Positions 48,497 through 55,348 of a DNA stretch of 64,000 nt are shown here, piece after piece (position 1 is the stretch's first letter; every line of letters starts with the position of its first letter). This stretch comes from Nocardia transvalensis NBRC 15921 (GTDB lineage: Bacteria; Actinomycetota; Actinomycetes; Mycobacteriales; Mycobacteriaceae): the NCBI RefSeq assembly GCF_000308875.1, contig NZ_BAGL01000061.1, positions 1-64,000 on the forward strand, written 5' to 3'. The translations under genes and the position numbers were made by a program. Under the pieces are notes generated by a model. The model worked only from the letters and a program-made list of their open reading frames with translations. It was not told where the DNA came from and did no database searches.

Positions 48497-49321
48497 TTAC
48501 TGCTGCGCGGTCTGGCCCTTGTCGATCTGCTGCGCCTGCGGGGCAGCCGGATTCGGCGCGGCCTGCGGGGTGGCCGAGTCGCCGGCGGGCAGCGCGTCGC
48601 CGCGCATGGAGGCGCGGATCTGCTCCAGGCGGCTGTGGCCGGCCATCTGCACGCTGGCCTGCTGCACCTCCATCATGCGGCCCTGGACCGAGTTGCCCGC
48701 CAGTTCGGCGGCGCCGAGCGCATTGGCGTAGCGGCGCTCGATCTTCTCGCGGACCGCGTCCAGGCTCGGCGTGCTGCCCGGCGCGGACAGGGTGGAGTCC
48801 ATCGACTGGAGCGAGGCGCTGACCTGCTCCTGCATCTTCGCCTGCTCCAGCTGGCTGAGCAGCTTGGTGCGCTCGGCGACCTTCTGCTGCAGCGTCATGG
48901 CGTTCTGCTCGACGGCCTTCTTCGCCTGGGCGGCGGCCTGCAGCGACTGATCGTGCAGGACCTTCAGGTCCTCGATCGACTGCTCGGCGGTCACCAGCTG
49001 CGCGGCGAACGCCTCGGCCGCGTTGGTGTACTGGATCGCCTTCTCCGAGTCGCCCGCGGCCTGCGCCTGGTCGGCGAGCATAACCGCCTGCCGGGCGTTG
49101 GCGTTGAGCTTCTCCACCTCGTCGAGCTGGCGGTTCAGCTTCATCTCCAGCTGACGCTGGTTGCCGATGACCGACGCCGCCTGCTGCGACAGGGCCTGGT
49201 GCTGGCGCTGGGCTTCCTCGATAGCCTGCTGAATCTGGACCTTCGGATCCGCGTGCTCCTCGATCTTGGAATCGAAGAGGGCCATGAGGTACTTCCAGGC
49301 CTTGACGAACGGATTAGCCAT
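48497..49321 (-). CDS. pspA: PspA/IM30-family envelope stress protein
   Basis: The product is 274 aa, almost entirely coiled coil (about 20-225): MANPFVKAWKYLMALFDSKI at the N-terminus is the membrane-binding amphipathic helix, followed by HADPKVQIQQAIEEAQRQHQ. The C-terminal 45 residues are Ala/Pro/Gln-rich. It corresponds to Rv2744c (35-kDa antigen). It binds stressed membrane and, in mycobacteria, interacts with ClgR and PspM. Start ATG 49321. A terminator-like hairpin upstream suggests a separate promoter or partial read-through from clgR. Confidence 0.95.
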   Translation of the reverse strand: MANPFVKAWKYLMALFDSKIEEHADPKVQIQQAIEEAQRQHQALSQQAASVIGNQRQLEMKLNRQLDEVEKLNANARQAVMLADQAQAAGDSEKAIQYTNAAEAFAAQLVTAEQSIEDLKVLHDQSLQAAAQAKKAVEQNAMTLQQKVAERTKLLSQLEQAKMQEQVSASLQSMDSTLSAPGSTPSLDAVREKIERRYANALGAAELAGNSVQGRMMEVQQASVQMAGHSRLEQIRASMRGDALPAGDSATPQAAPNPAAPQAQQIDKGQTAQQ

Positions 49322-49489
49322 CGATTGATCCCGCCTCCATCTGACGCGCCGCGCTCCAACGCGGCTGTAGTGCGCGACCGTCACGCACCCCGTTGTCCCT
49401 ATCCTCCACCGCGCGGCACCGGTGTGGGGAGAACCGGCCGGTTACCGACGCTTACAGAGAATCTATCCGTTTCCGCTCCGTCGTACAGC

Positions 49490-49523
49490 GTTGCCGGCGC
49501 CGATCGTTGTCGACGCCGGCAAC
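49490..49523 (-). terminator. hairpin between clgR and pspA
   Basis: GTTGCCGGCG and CGCCGGCAAC form a perfect 10-bp stem with a 14-nt loop, starting 6 bp after the clgR stop. It should reduce read-through into pspA. Confidence 0.6.
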
Positions 49524-49529
49524 TCCGGG

Positions 49530-49937
49530 TCACTTCGCCTGTACCAGTACCAGCTTTTCCGCCCTCGGCGCCGGAATCACGATGCGGGTGTCACCGGCGA
49601 TGGCGCCCAGCGGAACAGCGGTTGCGGACGCGACGGCGGCCTCCGCGGGCGCCGCCTCGGGTGCGGGCGCGACCTGCGGGGACGCCGGCACGGGCGCCAC
49701 ACCGTCGGCGTCGGCCATGGCGGAACTCACATCCGACAGCACCCGCGACAGCGGTAGATCCAGGGCCTGGCAGATCGCCGCCAGCAACTCGCTGGAGGCC
49801 TCCTTGCGGCCACGCTCCACCTCGGACAGATAACCGAGGCTCACACGCGCGGAGGTGGACACCTCGCGCAGGGTCCGGCTCTGGGCGATCCGAGCACGCC
49901 GCAGACTTTCCCCGATGGCCTCTCGCAGCAGCGTCAT
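49530..49937 (-). CDS. clgR: ClgR transcription activator
   Basis: The product is 135 aa. The HTH is at about 8-63: LREAIGESLRRARIAQSRTLREV and VSTSARVSLGYLSEVERGRKEASSELL, which is the XRE-type domain of ClgR. The tail is Ala/Pro-rich. ClgR activates clp protease genes and the psp operon after envelope or protein-folding stress, and is itself cleaved by ClpP. ATG 49937 follows GAGGAGAACGAG. A near-match to its own binding motif lies 26 bp upstream. Confidence 0.94.
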   Translation of the reverse strand: MTLLREAIGESLRRARIAQSRTLREVSTSARVSLGYLSEVERGRKEASSELLAAICQALDLPLSRVLSDVSSAMADADGVAPVPASPQVAPAPEAAPAEAAVASATAVPLGAIAGDTRIVIPAPRAEKLVLVQAK

Positions 49938-49962
49938 CTCGTTCTCCTCACGTTCCCTTACT

Positions 49963-49976
49963 CGCCGGACCCGAAC
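49963..49976 (-). promoter_or_regulatory. probable ClgR-binding site
   Basis: Minus-strand GTTCGG-N5-GCG differs from the actinobacterial ClgR motif GTTCGC-N5-GCG at one base. It lies 26 bp upstream of the clgR start, consistent with autoregulation. Confidence 0.5.
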
Positions 49977-49992
49977 GTCTGTACTGACAACG

Positions 49993-50532
49993 TCACACCG
50001 CACCCGGTTGGTTCCCGGGCGCCGGGCGCCCCAGGCTACGGACGAGTTCGCCCACGGCCGCGTGGACCGCTTCCATTCTGATCGTCCACCGGTCGCCGGA
50101 CAGTTTCAACCGCAGGACCTCGGTGCCCTCCGGTCCCGCCAGCCCGACGAACACCGTGCCGACCGGCTGTCCGTCCTGCGGATCCGGGCCCGCGACGCCC
50201 GTCAGCCCCAGTCCCCAGTCGGCGCCGCACGCCGTGCGCGCGCCCACGGCCAGCTGTTCGGCCGTGCTCGCGGCGACCGGGCCGTCGGACGCCAGCGTGT
50301 GCTCGCTCACGCCGGCGAGCGTGTGTTTCAGATCCGTGGCGTAGACGATCAGGCCGCCGCGCAGCACGGTGCTCGCACCCGGCACACCGGCGATGGTGGC
50401 CGCGAGCAGGCCCGCGGTCAGCGATTCGGCGGTCGCCACGGTCCGGCCCGCCTCCCGCAGCAGGCGCACGAGATCGGCGGCGGGGACGATCGCGGTGAGC
50501 GGGTCCACGCCGGCGGGCGGCACCGCGGTCAC
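49993..50532 (-). CDS. CinA-type nicotinamide-nucleotide amidohydrolase
   Basis: The product is 179 aa, corresponding to the C-terminal PncC domain of CinA only. RTVATAESLTAGLLAATIAGVPGAS, RGGLIVYATDLKHTLAGV and GLGLTGVAGPDPQDGQPVGTVFVG are the amidase signatures (Ser/Thr, Tyr and Lys of the active site). It recycles NMN to nicotinate mononucleotide. The GTG at 50532 overlaps the pgsA stop by 4 bp, so the pair is coupled. Located between pgsA and clgR, a place where M. tuberculosis lacks it. Confidence 0.88.
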   Translation of the reverse strand: MTAVPPAGVDPLTAIVPAADLVRLLREAGRTVATAESLTAGLLAATIAGVPGASTVLRGGLIVYATDLKHTLAGVSEHTLASDGPVAASTAEQLAVGARTACGADWGLGLTGVAGPDPQDGQPVGTVFVGLAGPEGTEVLRLKLSGDRWTIRMEAVHAAVGELVRSLGRPAPGNQPGAV

Positions 50533-51188
50533 GACCGCCGGACCGGTCCGAACCGGAGCCGGGCCGCTTGCACCACGTAATCCAGGCCGGTGACCACCGT
50601 CAGCACCACGGCCACGTACATCAGCAGCAGGCCCGCCGTCTCGAATCCGCCCGACAGCGGTAGCAGCATCACCCCGATGGCCAGCGACTGCACGAGCGTT
50701 TTGAGCTTGCCGCCGCGCCCGGCCGGGATCACGCCGCGCCGCACCACCGCGAGCCGCAGCAGGGTCACCCCGATCTCGCGCGCGCAGATGACCAGCGTGA
50801 TCCACCAGGCCAGATCGCCCAACGCCGACAGTCCGATCAGCGCGGCGCCGATCAGCGCCTTGTCGGCGATCGGATCCGCCAGCTTGCCGAAGTCGGTGAC
50901 CAGGCCGTATTTGCGGGCCAGTTGCCCGTCGATGCGATCGGTGACGGCGGCGATACCGAACAGCGCGGCCGCCGCGATCCGCCAGACCGTGTCGTGCCCG
51001 CCCGCGGCGAACAGCGCCAGCAGGAACACCGGCACGATGAAGATCCGCAGCACCGTCAGGATGTTGGCGATATTCAGCAGCGGAACCGCCGCGGGCTCCG
51101 CCGGACGGGCGCCCGCGGACACCAGATTCGCCCGCGCTCGCCCCGCCTCGGCCCAGGCGCTGTCCATATCGTCGCTCTGCACGCTCAC
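50529..51188 (-). CDS. pgsA: CDP-diacylglycerol-glycerol-3-phosphate phosphatidyltransferase
   Basis: The product is 219 aa. The CDP-alcohol phosphotransferase motif is TDRIDGQLARKYGLVTDFGK followed by LADPIADK (D-x2-D-G-x2-A-R-x8-G-x3-D-x3-D). It makes phosphatidylglycerol phosphate at the membrane, with about five or six helices. It keeps the pgsA3 (Rv2746c) position next to clgR. GTG 51188 is chosen because it follows a GGGTGGGGGT stretch; ATG 51167 is an alternative giving MDSAWAEAGR. Confidence 0.92.
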   Translation of the reverse strand: MSVQSDDMDSAWAEAGRARANLVSAGARPAEPAAVPLLNIANILTVLRIFIVPVFLLALFAAGGHDTVWRIAAAALFGIAAVTDRIDGQLARKYGLVTDFGKLADPIADKALIGAALIGLSALGDLAWWITLVICAREIGVTLLRLAVVRRGVIPAGRGGKLKTLVQSLAIGVMLLPLSGGFETAGLLLMYVAVVLTVVTGLDYVVQAARLRFGPVRRS

Positions 51189-51352
51189 CGGCACCCCCAC
51201 CCGGTGATGCCGAGGTCGGGAGCACTTTCCGCGAGCCTCGCCGACCTCGCCCGGGCGCCGTGCCGAGCACCGGGACATCGGGCGGCGAGGGCGGGCGGGG
51301 AGTGCGGCACTCCACCAGACTATCGGTTGTCCAGCCGACTACTGTGCACCCC

Positions 51353-51895
51353 ATGACAACACGGGCACCACACAGTGATTCGATCGACGCCGAGGCATCC
51401 GGTGGTCCGATCGTGCGCCGTGCCCGGACCTCGGACGTCCCCGCGATCAAGACCCTCGTCGACGCCTACGCCGGCAAGATCCTGCTGGAGAAGAATCTGG
51501 TCACCCTGTACGAGGCGGTCCAGGAATTCTGGGTGGCCGAGGTGGAGGGCCGGGTCGTCGGCTGCGGCGCCCTGCACGTGCTGTGGGCCGATCTGGGCGA
51601 GGTGCGCACCGTCGCGGTGCATCCCGATGTCAAGGGTCGCGGCTTCGGCCGGATCCTCGTCGACAAGCTCATCGAGACGGCCCGCGAGCTGGAGCTGCGG
51701 CGGCTGTTCGTGCTCACCTTCGAGGTGGACTTCTTCCAGCGGCACGGTTTCGCCGAGATCGACGGCACGCCCGTGACCGCGGAGGTCTTCGCGGAGATGT
51801 GCCGCTCCTACGACACCGGTGTGGCGGAGTTCCTCGACCTCAGCTACGTCAAGCCGAATACGCTCGGCAATACTCGAATGCTGTTGACCCTGTAG
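51353..51895 (+). CDS. argA: amino-acid N-acetyltransferase (N-acetylglutamate synthase)
   Basis: The product is 180 aa, a GNAT protein of the Rv2747/ArgA type that starts arginine synthesis by acetylating glutamate. The acetyl-CoA pyrophosphate loop is VAVHPDVKGRGFGRIL (Q/RxxGxG/A). The N-terminal IVRRARTSDVPAIKTLVDAYAGKILLEKNLVTLYEA and the FFQRHGFAEID segment match the short single-domain ArgA of actinobacteria. ATG 51353 gives MTTRAPHSDS. It is divergent from pgsA. Confidence 0.93.
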   Translation: MTTRAPHSDSIDAEASGGPIVRRARTSDVPAIKTLVDAYAGKILLEKNLVTLYEAVQEFWVAEVEGRVVGCGALHVLWADLGEVRTVAVHPDVKGRGFGRILVDKLIETARELELRRLFVLTFEVDFFQRHGFAEIDGTPVTAEVFAEMCRSYDTGVAEFLDLSYVKPNTLGNTRMLLTL

Positions 51896-51911
51896 ACATT
51901 AGGGAGTTCCC

Positions 51912-52196
51912 GTGCCGATCTTCGCCGTCCACTACACCTACTCCGAGGCCGCGGCCGCCGGGCGCGACGAGCACCGTCCCGCCCACCGCGGCTGGCTGTC
52001 GGAGCTGGTCGACCGCGGCATCGTGCTGTCGACGGGACCGTACCCGGACGGGTCGGGCGCGCTGATCCTGTTCCGCGCCGACGACGAGGCCGCGATGGAA
52101 AAGCTGCTGGCGGAGGACCCGTTCGCGCAGCAGGGCCTGATCGAGGCGACGCGGTTCCTGCGCTGGCAGCCGGTGATGGGCGCGTTCGCCGAGTGA
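51912..52196 (+). CDS. YciI family protein
   Basis: The product is 94 aa, a dimeric alpha/beta ferredoxin-like fold: PIFAVHYTYS, HRPAHRGWLSELVDRGIVLSTGPYPDGSGALILF (His and Asp of the YciI site). Some relatives have lyase or dehalogenase-like activity, but most are uncharacterised. GTG 51912 follows AGGGAG. Its stop overlaps the methyltransferase start by 4 bp. Confidence 0.87.
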   Translation: MPIFAVHYTYSEAAAAGRDEHRPAHRGWLSELVDRGIVLSTGPYPDGSGALILFRADDEAAMEKLLAEDPFAQQGLIEATRFLRWQPVMGAFAE

Positions 52197-53014
52197 CCGA
52201 CTACCGCGTCCTCAACCGCGCCAACTGGGACGACCGCACGCCCCTGCACGCCGCCTCCCCCGACTACGCGCTCCAGCGTTTCCGCGCCGATCCCGCGTTC
52301 GTCAGCGATACCGTCCGGTTCGATCTGCCGCGACTGGGCGACGTCGCCGGGCTGCGCGGCGTCCATCTGCAGTGCCATCTGGGCACCGACACGATCTCCC
52401 TCGCCCGGCTCGGCGCCACGATGACGGGACTCGACTTCTCCGAGGCGGCCGTGCGGCACGCCCGCGACCTGGCCGAACAGAGCGGCGCCGCGGTCGATTT
52501 CGTGCGCGCCGACGTCTACGACGCGGTCGAGGCGCTGGGATCCGAGGGCTTCGACCTGGTGTTCACCGGCATCGGCGCGCTGTGCTGGCTGCCGGACATC
52601 CGGCGCTGGGCGCGGACGGTCGCCGGACTCCTGCGCCCCGGCGGGCGGCTGTTCCTGCGCGACGGCCACCCGTTCGCCCAGGCACTCGACGAATCCCGCA
52701 CCGACTGCCTGGCGATCGGCTATCCGTACTTCGAGACGGCCGAACCGATGGTGTGCGAGGAGGACGGCACGTACGTCACGACGGACGGTTCGCTCACCCA
52801 CACCGTGACCCACCAGTGGAATCACGGCATCGGCGAGATCGTCTCCGCCGTCATGGACGCGGGCCTGGCGCTCACCGGACTCGACGAGCACGACAGCGCC
52901 CCGTGGCCGGTGCTGCCGGATCGAATGGTGCGCGGGGACGACGGCGAATGGCGGCTGGCCGAGCACCGCGAGCGGATGCCGTTCACCTTCACCCTGCGCG
53001 CTCGCAAGCCGTAG
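52193..53014 (+). CDS. class I SAM-dependent methyltransferase
   Basis: The product is 273 aa. The fold is read from GVHLQCHLGTDTISLARLGATMTGLDFSEAAVRHAR: motif I is altered to LQCHLGTDT, a variant common in this actinobacterial subgroup, and motif II is TGLDFSE. Later strands are FDLVFTGIGALCWLPDI and LRPGGRLFLRDGHPF. Probably acts on a small molecule. GTG 52193 overlaps the YciI stop. Substrate unknown. Confidence 0.85.
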   Translation: MTDYRVLNRANWDDRTPLHAASPDYALQRFRADPAFVSDTVRFDLPRLGDVAGLRGVHLQCHLGTDTISLARLGATMTGLDFSEAAVRHARDLAEQSGAAVDFVRADVYDAVEALGSEGFDLVFTGIGALCWLPDIRRWARTVAGLLRPGGRLFLRDGHPFAQALDESRTDCLAIGYPYFETAEPMVCEEDGTYVTTDGSLTHTVTHQWNHGIGEIVSAVMDAGLALTGLDEHDSAPWPVLPDRMVRGDDGEWRLAEHRERMPFTFTLRARKP

Positions 53015-53093
53015 AACAATGCCGGAAATTCGGTTTCCCAGCACAATTCGCGGTGCTACCGTCGAACGACACTACGACCGGGAGGTGACGGCG
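53015..53093 (+). other. 5' part of the leader region before the tRNA-like gene
   Basis: This short gap follows the methyltransferase stop. It is AT-richer than its flanks (53020-53070), and TACCGT at 53057-53062 is a possible -10 box for the leader ORF. No other feature was found. Confidence 0.3.
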
Positions 53094-53189
53094 ATGATCG
53101 GGCAGACGAACCAGCGATGGCTGCGCGGCGTCCGGCAGCTCGCGCTACTCCCGGCATCCGGCCGGACGGACGTCCCCGGCGGTCCCTGA
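53094..53189 (+). CDS. 31-aa leader ORF
   Basis: A short frame reads MIGQTNQRWLRGVRQLALLP and continues to a TGA at 53187. It has a strong ribosome site (GGGAGG) eight bases upstream. It contains four Leu codons in an eight-codon stretch, one of them the rare CTA at 53145. A hairpin follows 26 bp after the stop, so it looks like an attenuator leader peptide. No homologue is recognised and coding is not proven. Confidence 0.45.
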   Translation: MIGQTNQRWLRGVRQLALLPASGRTDVPGGP

Positions 53190-53214
53190 CTCGCCTTTCG
53201 CACGGACCTGCGAC

Positions 53215-53252
53215 AGGGCCGCTCTCGGGCATCACGCCACGAAAGCGGCCCT
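53215..53252 (+). terminator. hairpin upstream of the tRNA-like gene
   Basis: AGGGCCGCT and AGCGGCCCT form a perfect 9-bp stem with a 20-nt loop, followed by TGTGTCGTT. It ends the leader ORF unit 16 bp before the tRNA-like gene. Confidence 0.55.
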
Positions 53253-53268
53253 TGTGTCGTTCCCGCGC

Positions 53269-53345
53269 TCCCTCGTAGCCCAACAGGAAGAGGCACCGGT
53301 GTTAGGTACCGGGCAGTGCGAGTTCGAATCTCGCCGAGGGAACCA
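53269..53345 (+). tRNA. class-I tRNA or tRNA-like gene, predicted anticodon UAG
   Basis: The cloverleaf can be read directly. Acceptor stem TCCCTCG/CGAGGGA (7 bp), anticodon stem CCGGT/ACCGG (5 bp) with loop GTTAGGT, T-arm GCGAG/CTCGC with loop TTCGAAT, discriminator A73 and encoded CCA at 53343-53345. The anticodon would be UAG, reading CUA (Leu), and the loop is like that of tRNA-Leu(UAG). However, the variable region is only 5 nt (GCAGT), not the long arm required of tRNA-Leu. The D-arm is also odd: only three standard pairs and one extra base. Real tRNA, tRNA-like regulator or decaying copy are all possible. Confidence 0.7.
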
Positions 53346-53409
53346 CCATCTCCGCCGGACGCTAGTATGCGGATGACCCTATTCAACCAGTTGCATATGC
53401 GAGGTCGAG

Positions 53410-53826
53410 ATGCATCCGTTCCGGCAGGCGGTCGAATCCCACGACGCGGCGGCCATCGAGGCGTTGTTGGCCGACGATGTCGTCTTCACCAGCCCCGTGG
53501 CCTTCAAGCCCTATCCTGGGCGGGCGATCACGGCCGCGATCATCCGCGGCGTGATGCGAGTGTTCGAGGATTTCCGCTACGTCCGCGAGATCGCCGATCC
53601 TAACGGCCGGGACGCGGCGCTGGTCTTCGAGGCGACCGTGTCCGGGAAGCGGCTCACCGGATGCGATTTCGTGCATCTGGACGAGGACGGCAAGGTCGAC
53701 GACCTGATGGTGATGGTGCGCCCGCTCTCGGCGGCGACCGCGGTGGCCGAGGCGATGGGCGCGCAGTTCGACCGGATTCGGCAGGAGGCCGCCGAGCAGA
53801 TCCAGCGCGAATCCGCCTGCGCCTAA
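53410..53826 (+). CDS. SnoaL-like/NTF2-fold protein
   Basis: The product is 138 aa. The cone-shaped NTF2 fold is indicated by HPFRQAVESHDAAAIEALLADDVVFTSPVAFKPYPGR and LVFEATVSGKRLTGCDFVHLDEDGKVDDLMVMVRP. Such proteins bind or isomerise small hydrophobic molecules. ATG 53410 follows GAGGTCGAG. Ten bases separate it from the next gene, so they are probably co-transcribed. Ligand unknown. Confidence 0.86.
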   Translation: MHPFRQAVESHDAAAIEALLADDVVFTSPVAFKPYPGRAITAAIIRGVMRVFEDFRYVREIADPNGRDAALVFEATVSGKRLTGCDFVHLDEDGKVDDLMVMVRPLSAATAVAEAMGAQFDRIRQEAAEQIQRESACA

Positions 53827-53835
53827 CCTGGAACG

Positions 53836-54258
53836 ATGCGGTTGGACGAGGGCGAGGCGCTGCGGCGGTTCCGGGCGGCCCGGGTCGCGCGGCTCGCCAC
53901 GGTGAGCGCGGCCGGGCAGCCCCATCTGGTTCCGGTCACCTTCGCCTTGGCGCCGGACGAGCCGGTCGTGGTGATCGCCGTGGACCACAAACCGAAGACG
54001 ACCACGAATCTGCGCCGCCTCCGCAATATCGCCGCCGACGACCGGGTCTGCCTGCTCGCCGACGAGTACGACGAGGACTGGACCCAGCTGTGGTGGGCGC
54101 GCCTGGACGGCACCGCCCGCATCCTCACCGCCGACGCCGACCGTGCGCTGCCGATCGCGTGGCTCACCGCCAAATACCCTCAGTACCAGGATGTTCCGCC
54201 CGCGGGCCCGGTGATCAGGGTGCACGCCGCCACCGTCTCGGGGTGGTCGTTCGGCTGA
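53836..54258 (+). CDS. PPOX-class F420-dependent oxidoreductase (TIGR03668-like)
   Basis: The product is 140 aa, a split beta-barrel flavin/deazaflavin protein: RRFRAARVARLATVSAAGQPHLVPVTFAL, VDHKPKTTTNLRRLRNIAADDRVCLL, EDWTQLWWARLDGTARI. The pattern matches the TIGR03668 subgroup of mycolata F420-binding reductases. It runs convergent with the KOW-domain gene, which ends 8 bp away. Substrate unknown. Confidence 0.87.
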   Translation: MRLDEGEALRRFRAARVARLATVSAAGQPHLVPVTFALAPDEPVVVIAVDHKPKTTTNLRRLRNIAADDRVCLLADEYDEDWTQLWWARLDGTARILTADADRALPIAWLTAKYPQYQDVPPAGPVIRVHAATVSGWSFG

Positions 54259-54266
54259 GCCGTGGA

Positions 54267-54752
54267 TCAGGTGGCGTCGAGATCCGAGGGCGTCGCGCCG
54301 TTCCAGTCGACGACATGGTCGTGCAGGCGCAGCGATTCCTCCACGCCCGCCCAGTCCTCGACCCACTTGTCGACGCAGCCGGTCGTCATCGCGGCATCGT
54401 CGGCCGTGCGGATCACGACGCCCATGGCGTCGGCGCGTTCCTCGGGCGTCTCGGCCAGATCGACCGTCCGGTCGACCCGGATGTATTTACCCGCCCACGC
54501 GCCGGAGACGATGCGCCCCACGACGCCGTAGTAGCGCGGGGCGTCGGCATATCTGGCGATCAGCGCCGAGCGGTCGTCGACGGCGCTCACCCGCGAATCC
54601 GATTCGGCGGCGAGCAGGACCGGTATCGCGATGCCGAACAACCGGACGGTCCCCTTGGCCGAGTCCTCACCCACCTCGTCGATCTCGGCCTCGAGAGTCG
54701 CGAACGCCCCATCGGTCACAGTGACACGCCGACCAACCTGGAATTCGACCAT
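54267..54752 (-). CDS. NusG-like KOW-domain protein
   Basis: The product is 161 aa. The N-terminal 48 residues form a KOW/NusG C-terminal-type SH3 barrel: VGRRVTVTDGAFATLEAEI and KGTVRLFGIAIPVLL align with the NusG KOW pattern (V.V.DGPFA....V, V.IFGR.TPVEL). No NusG N-terminal domain is present. The C-terminal 110 residues (SALIARYADAPRYYGVVGRI, AGKYIRVDRTVDLAETPEE) match nothing I recognise. ATG 54752 is chosen; GTG 54770 would add six residues. It may bind ribosome or RNA polymerase, but this is inference. Confidence 0.65.
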   Translation of the reverse strand: MVEFQVGRRVTVTDGAFATLEAEIDEVGEDSAKGTVRLFGIAIPVLLAAESDSRVSAVDDRSALIARYADAPRYYGVVGRIVSGAWAGKYIRVDRTVDLAETPEERADAMGVVIRTADDAAMTTGCVDKWVEDWAGVEESLRLHDHVVDWNGATPSDLDAT

Positions 54753-54862
54753 GGCCCCATACACTTTCACAGACAGCCGGTACCCCCCTCCCACACATGG
54801 TGGGACCGACGGCGTTTGCAGACAAGGTGTTTCGCAGATTCCACGACGAGATCGCGTTTCCT

Positions 54863-55294
54863 TCAGGACATTTCCCGAAGAGCGCCGCCCGACGCCAGGG
54901 CCTCGTCGATGGTCGCCATATTCTCCTCGGCCCAGGTGCGCAGCGCGGACAGCGGAACCTCCAGGGAGAGACCGAGTTCGGTGAGACGGTAGTGAACCTT
55001 GGGCGGCACCGTCGGTTCGACGCGGCGGGCGACCAGGCCGTCGGCGGTCAAATTCTGCAGGGTGACGGACAACATCTTCTGGGAGACGCCGGGCATGCGG
55101 CGGCGGAGTTCGGCGAACCGCAGTTCGCCGGGGGCGGCCTCGGCGAGCAGTTTCACCACCATCGAGACCCATTTGGTCCCGATGCGGTCCAGCAGGCGCC
55201 GGGTCGGGCAGGCGGGATGGAACAGATCGCCGCGCCGGGTGGTCACCTGAACCTCACCACCTGAGTCGAAAGTGCCGTCTTTGCTGATGGACAT
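54863..55294 (-). CDS. HxlR-family winged-helix regulator
   Basis: The product is 143 aa. The HxlR core is CPTRRLLDRIGTKWVSMVVKLL, RFAELRRRMPGVSQKMLSVTLQNLTADGLV, and the wing RRVEPTVPPKVHYRLTELG. The Cys just before the core (PACPTRR) is the conserved redox/aldehyde-sensing position of HxlR proteins. It is divergent from the alpha/beta hydrolase gene with a 54-bp gap holding a palindrome, so it probably represses that gene and itself. Confidence 0.88.
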   Translation of the reverse strand: MSISKDGTFDSGGEVQVTTRRGDLFHPACPTRRLLDRIGTKWVSMVVKLLAEAAPGELRFAELRRRMPGVSQKMLSVTLQNLTADGLVARRVEPTVPPKVHYRLTELGLSLEVPLSALRTWAEENMATIDEALASGGALREMS

Positions 55295-55312
55295 CGGTTT
55301 CCTAAGTTTATG

Positions 55313-55331
55313 TGGTCACCAATGGTAACCA
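55313..55331. promoter_or_regulatory. operator palindrome between HxlR and hydrolase genes
   Basis: Two TGGTNACCA units (55313-55321 and 55323-55331) one base apart form a 19-bp near-perfect palindrome, 18 bp from both gene starts. This is the expected site for the divergently encoded HxlR regulator. Confidence 0.6.
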
Positions 55332-55348
55332 TAGCGAGGTAGGTCGAG

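Noticed and set aside
49322..49489. SigE-type promoter of pspA
   Set aside because: A GGAAAC box and a CGTC box exist but are 18 bp apart, outside the usual 15-17 bp, so the match was not counted.
53094..53345. Pyrrolysine or suppressor tRNA
   Set aside because: The anticodon reads UAG, which decodes CUA, not the stop codon UAG; no pyrrolysine genes are present.
53269..53345. tRNA as attachment site of an integrated element
   Set aside because: No integrase gene and no second copy of the tRNA 3' end were found in the window.
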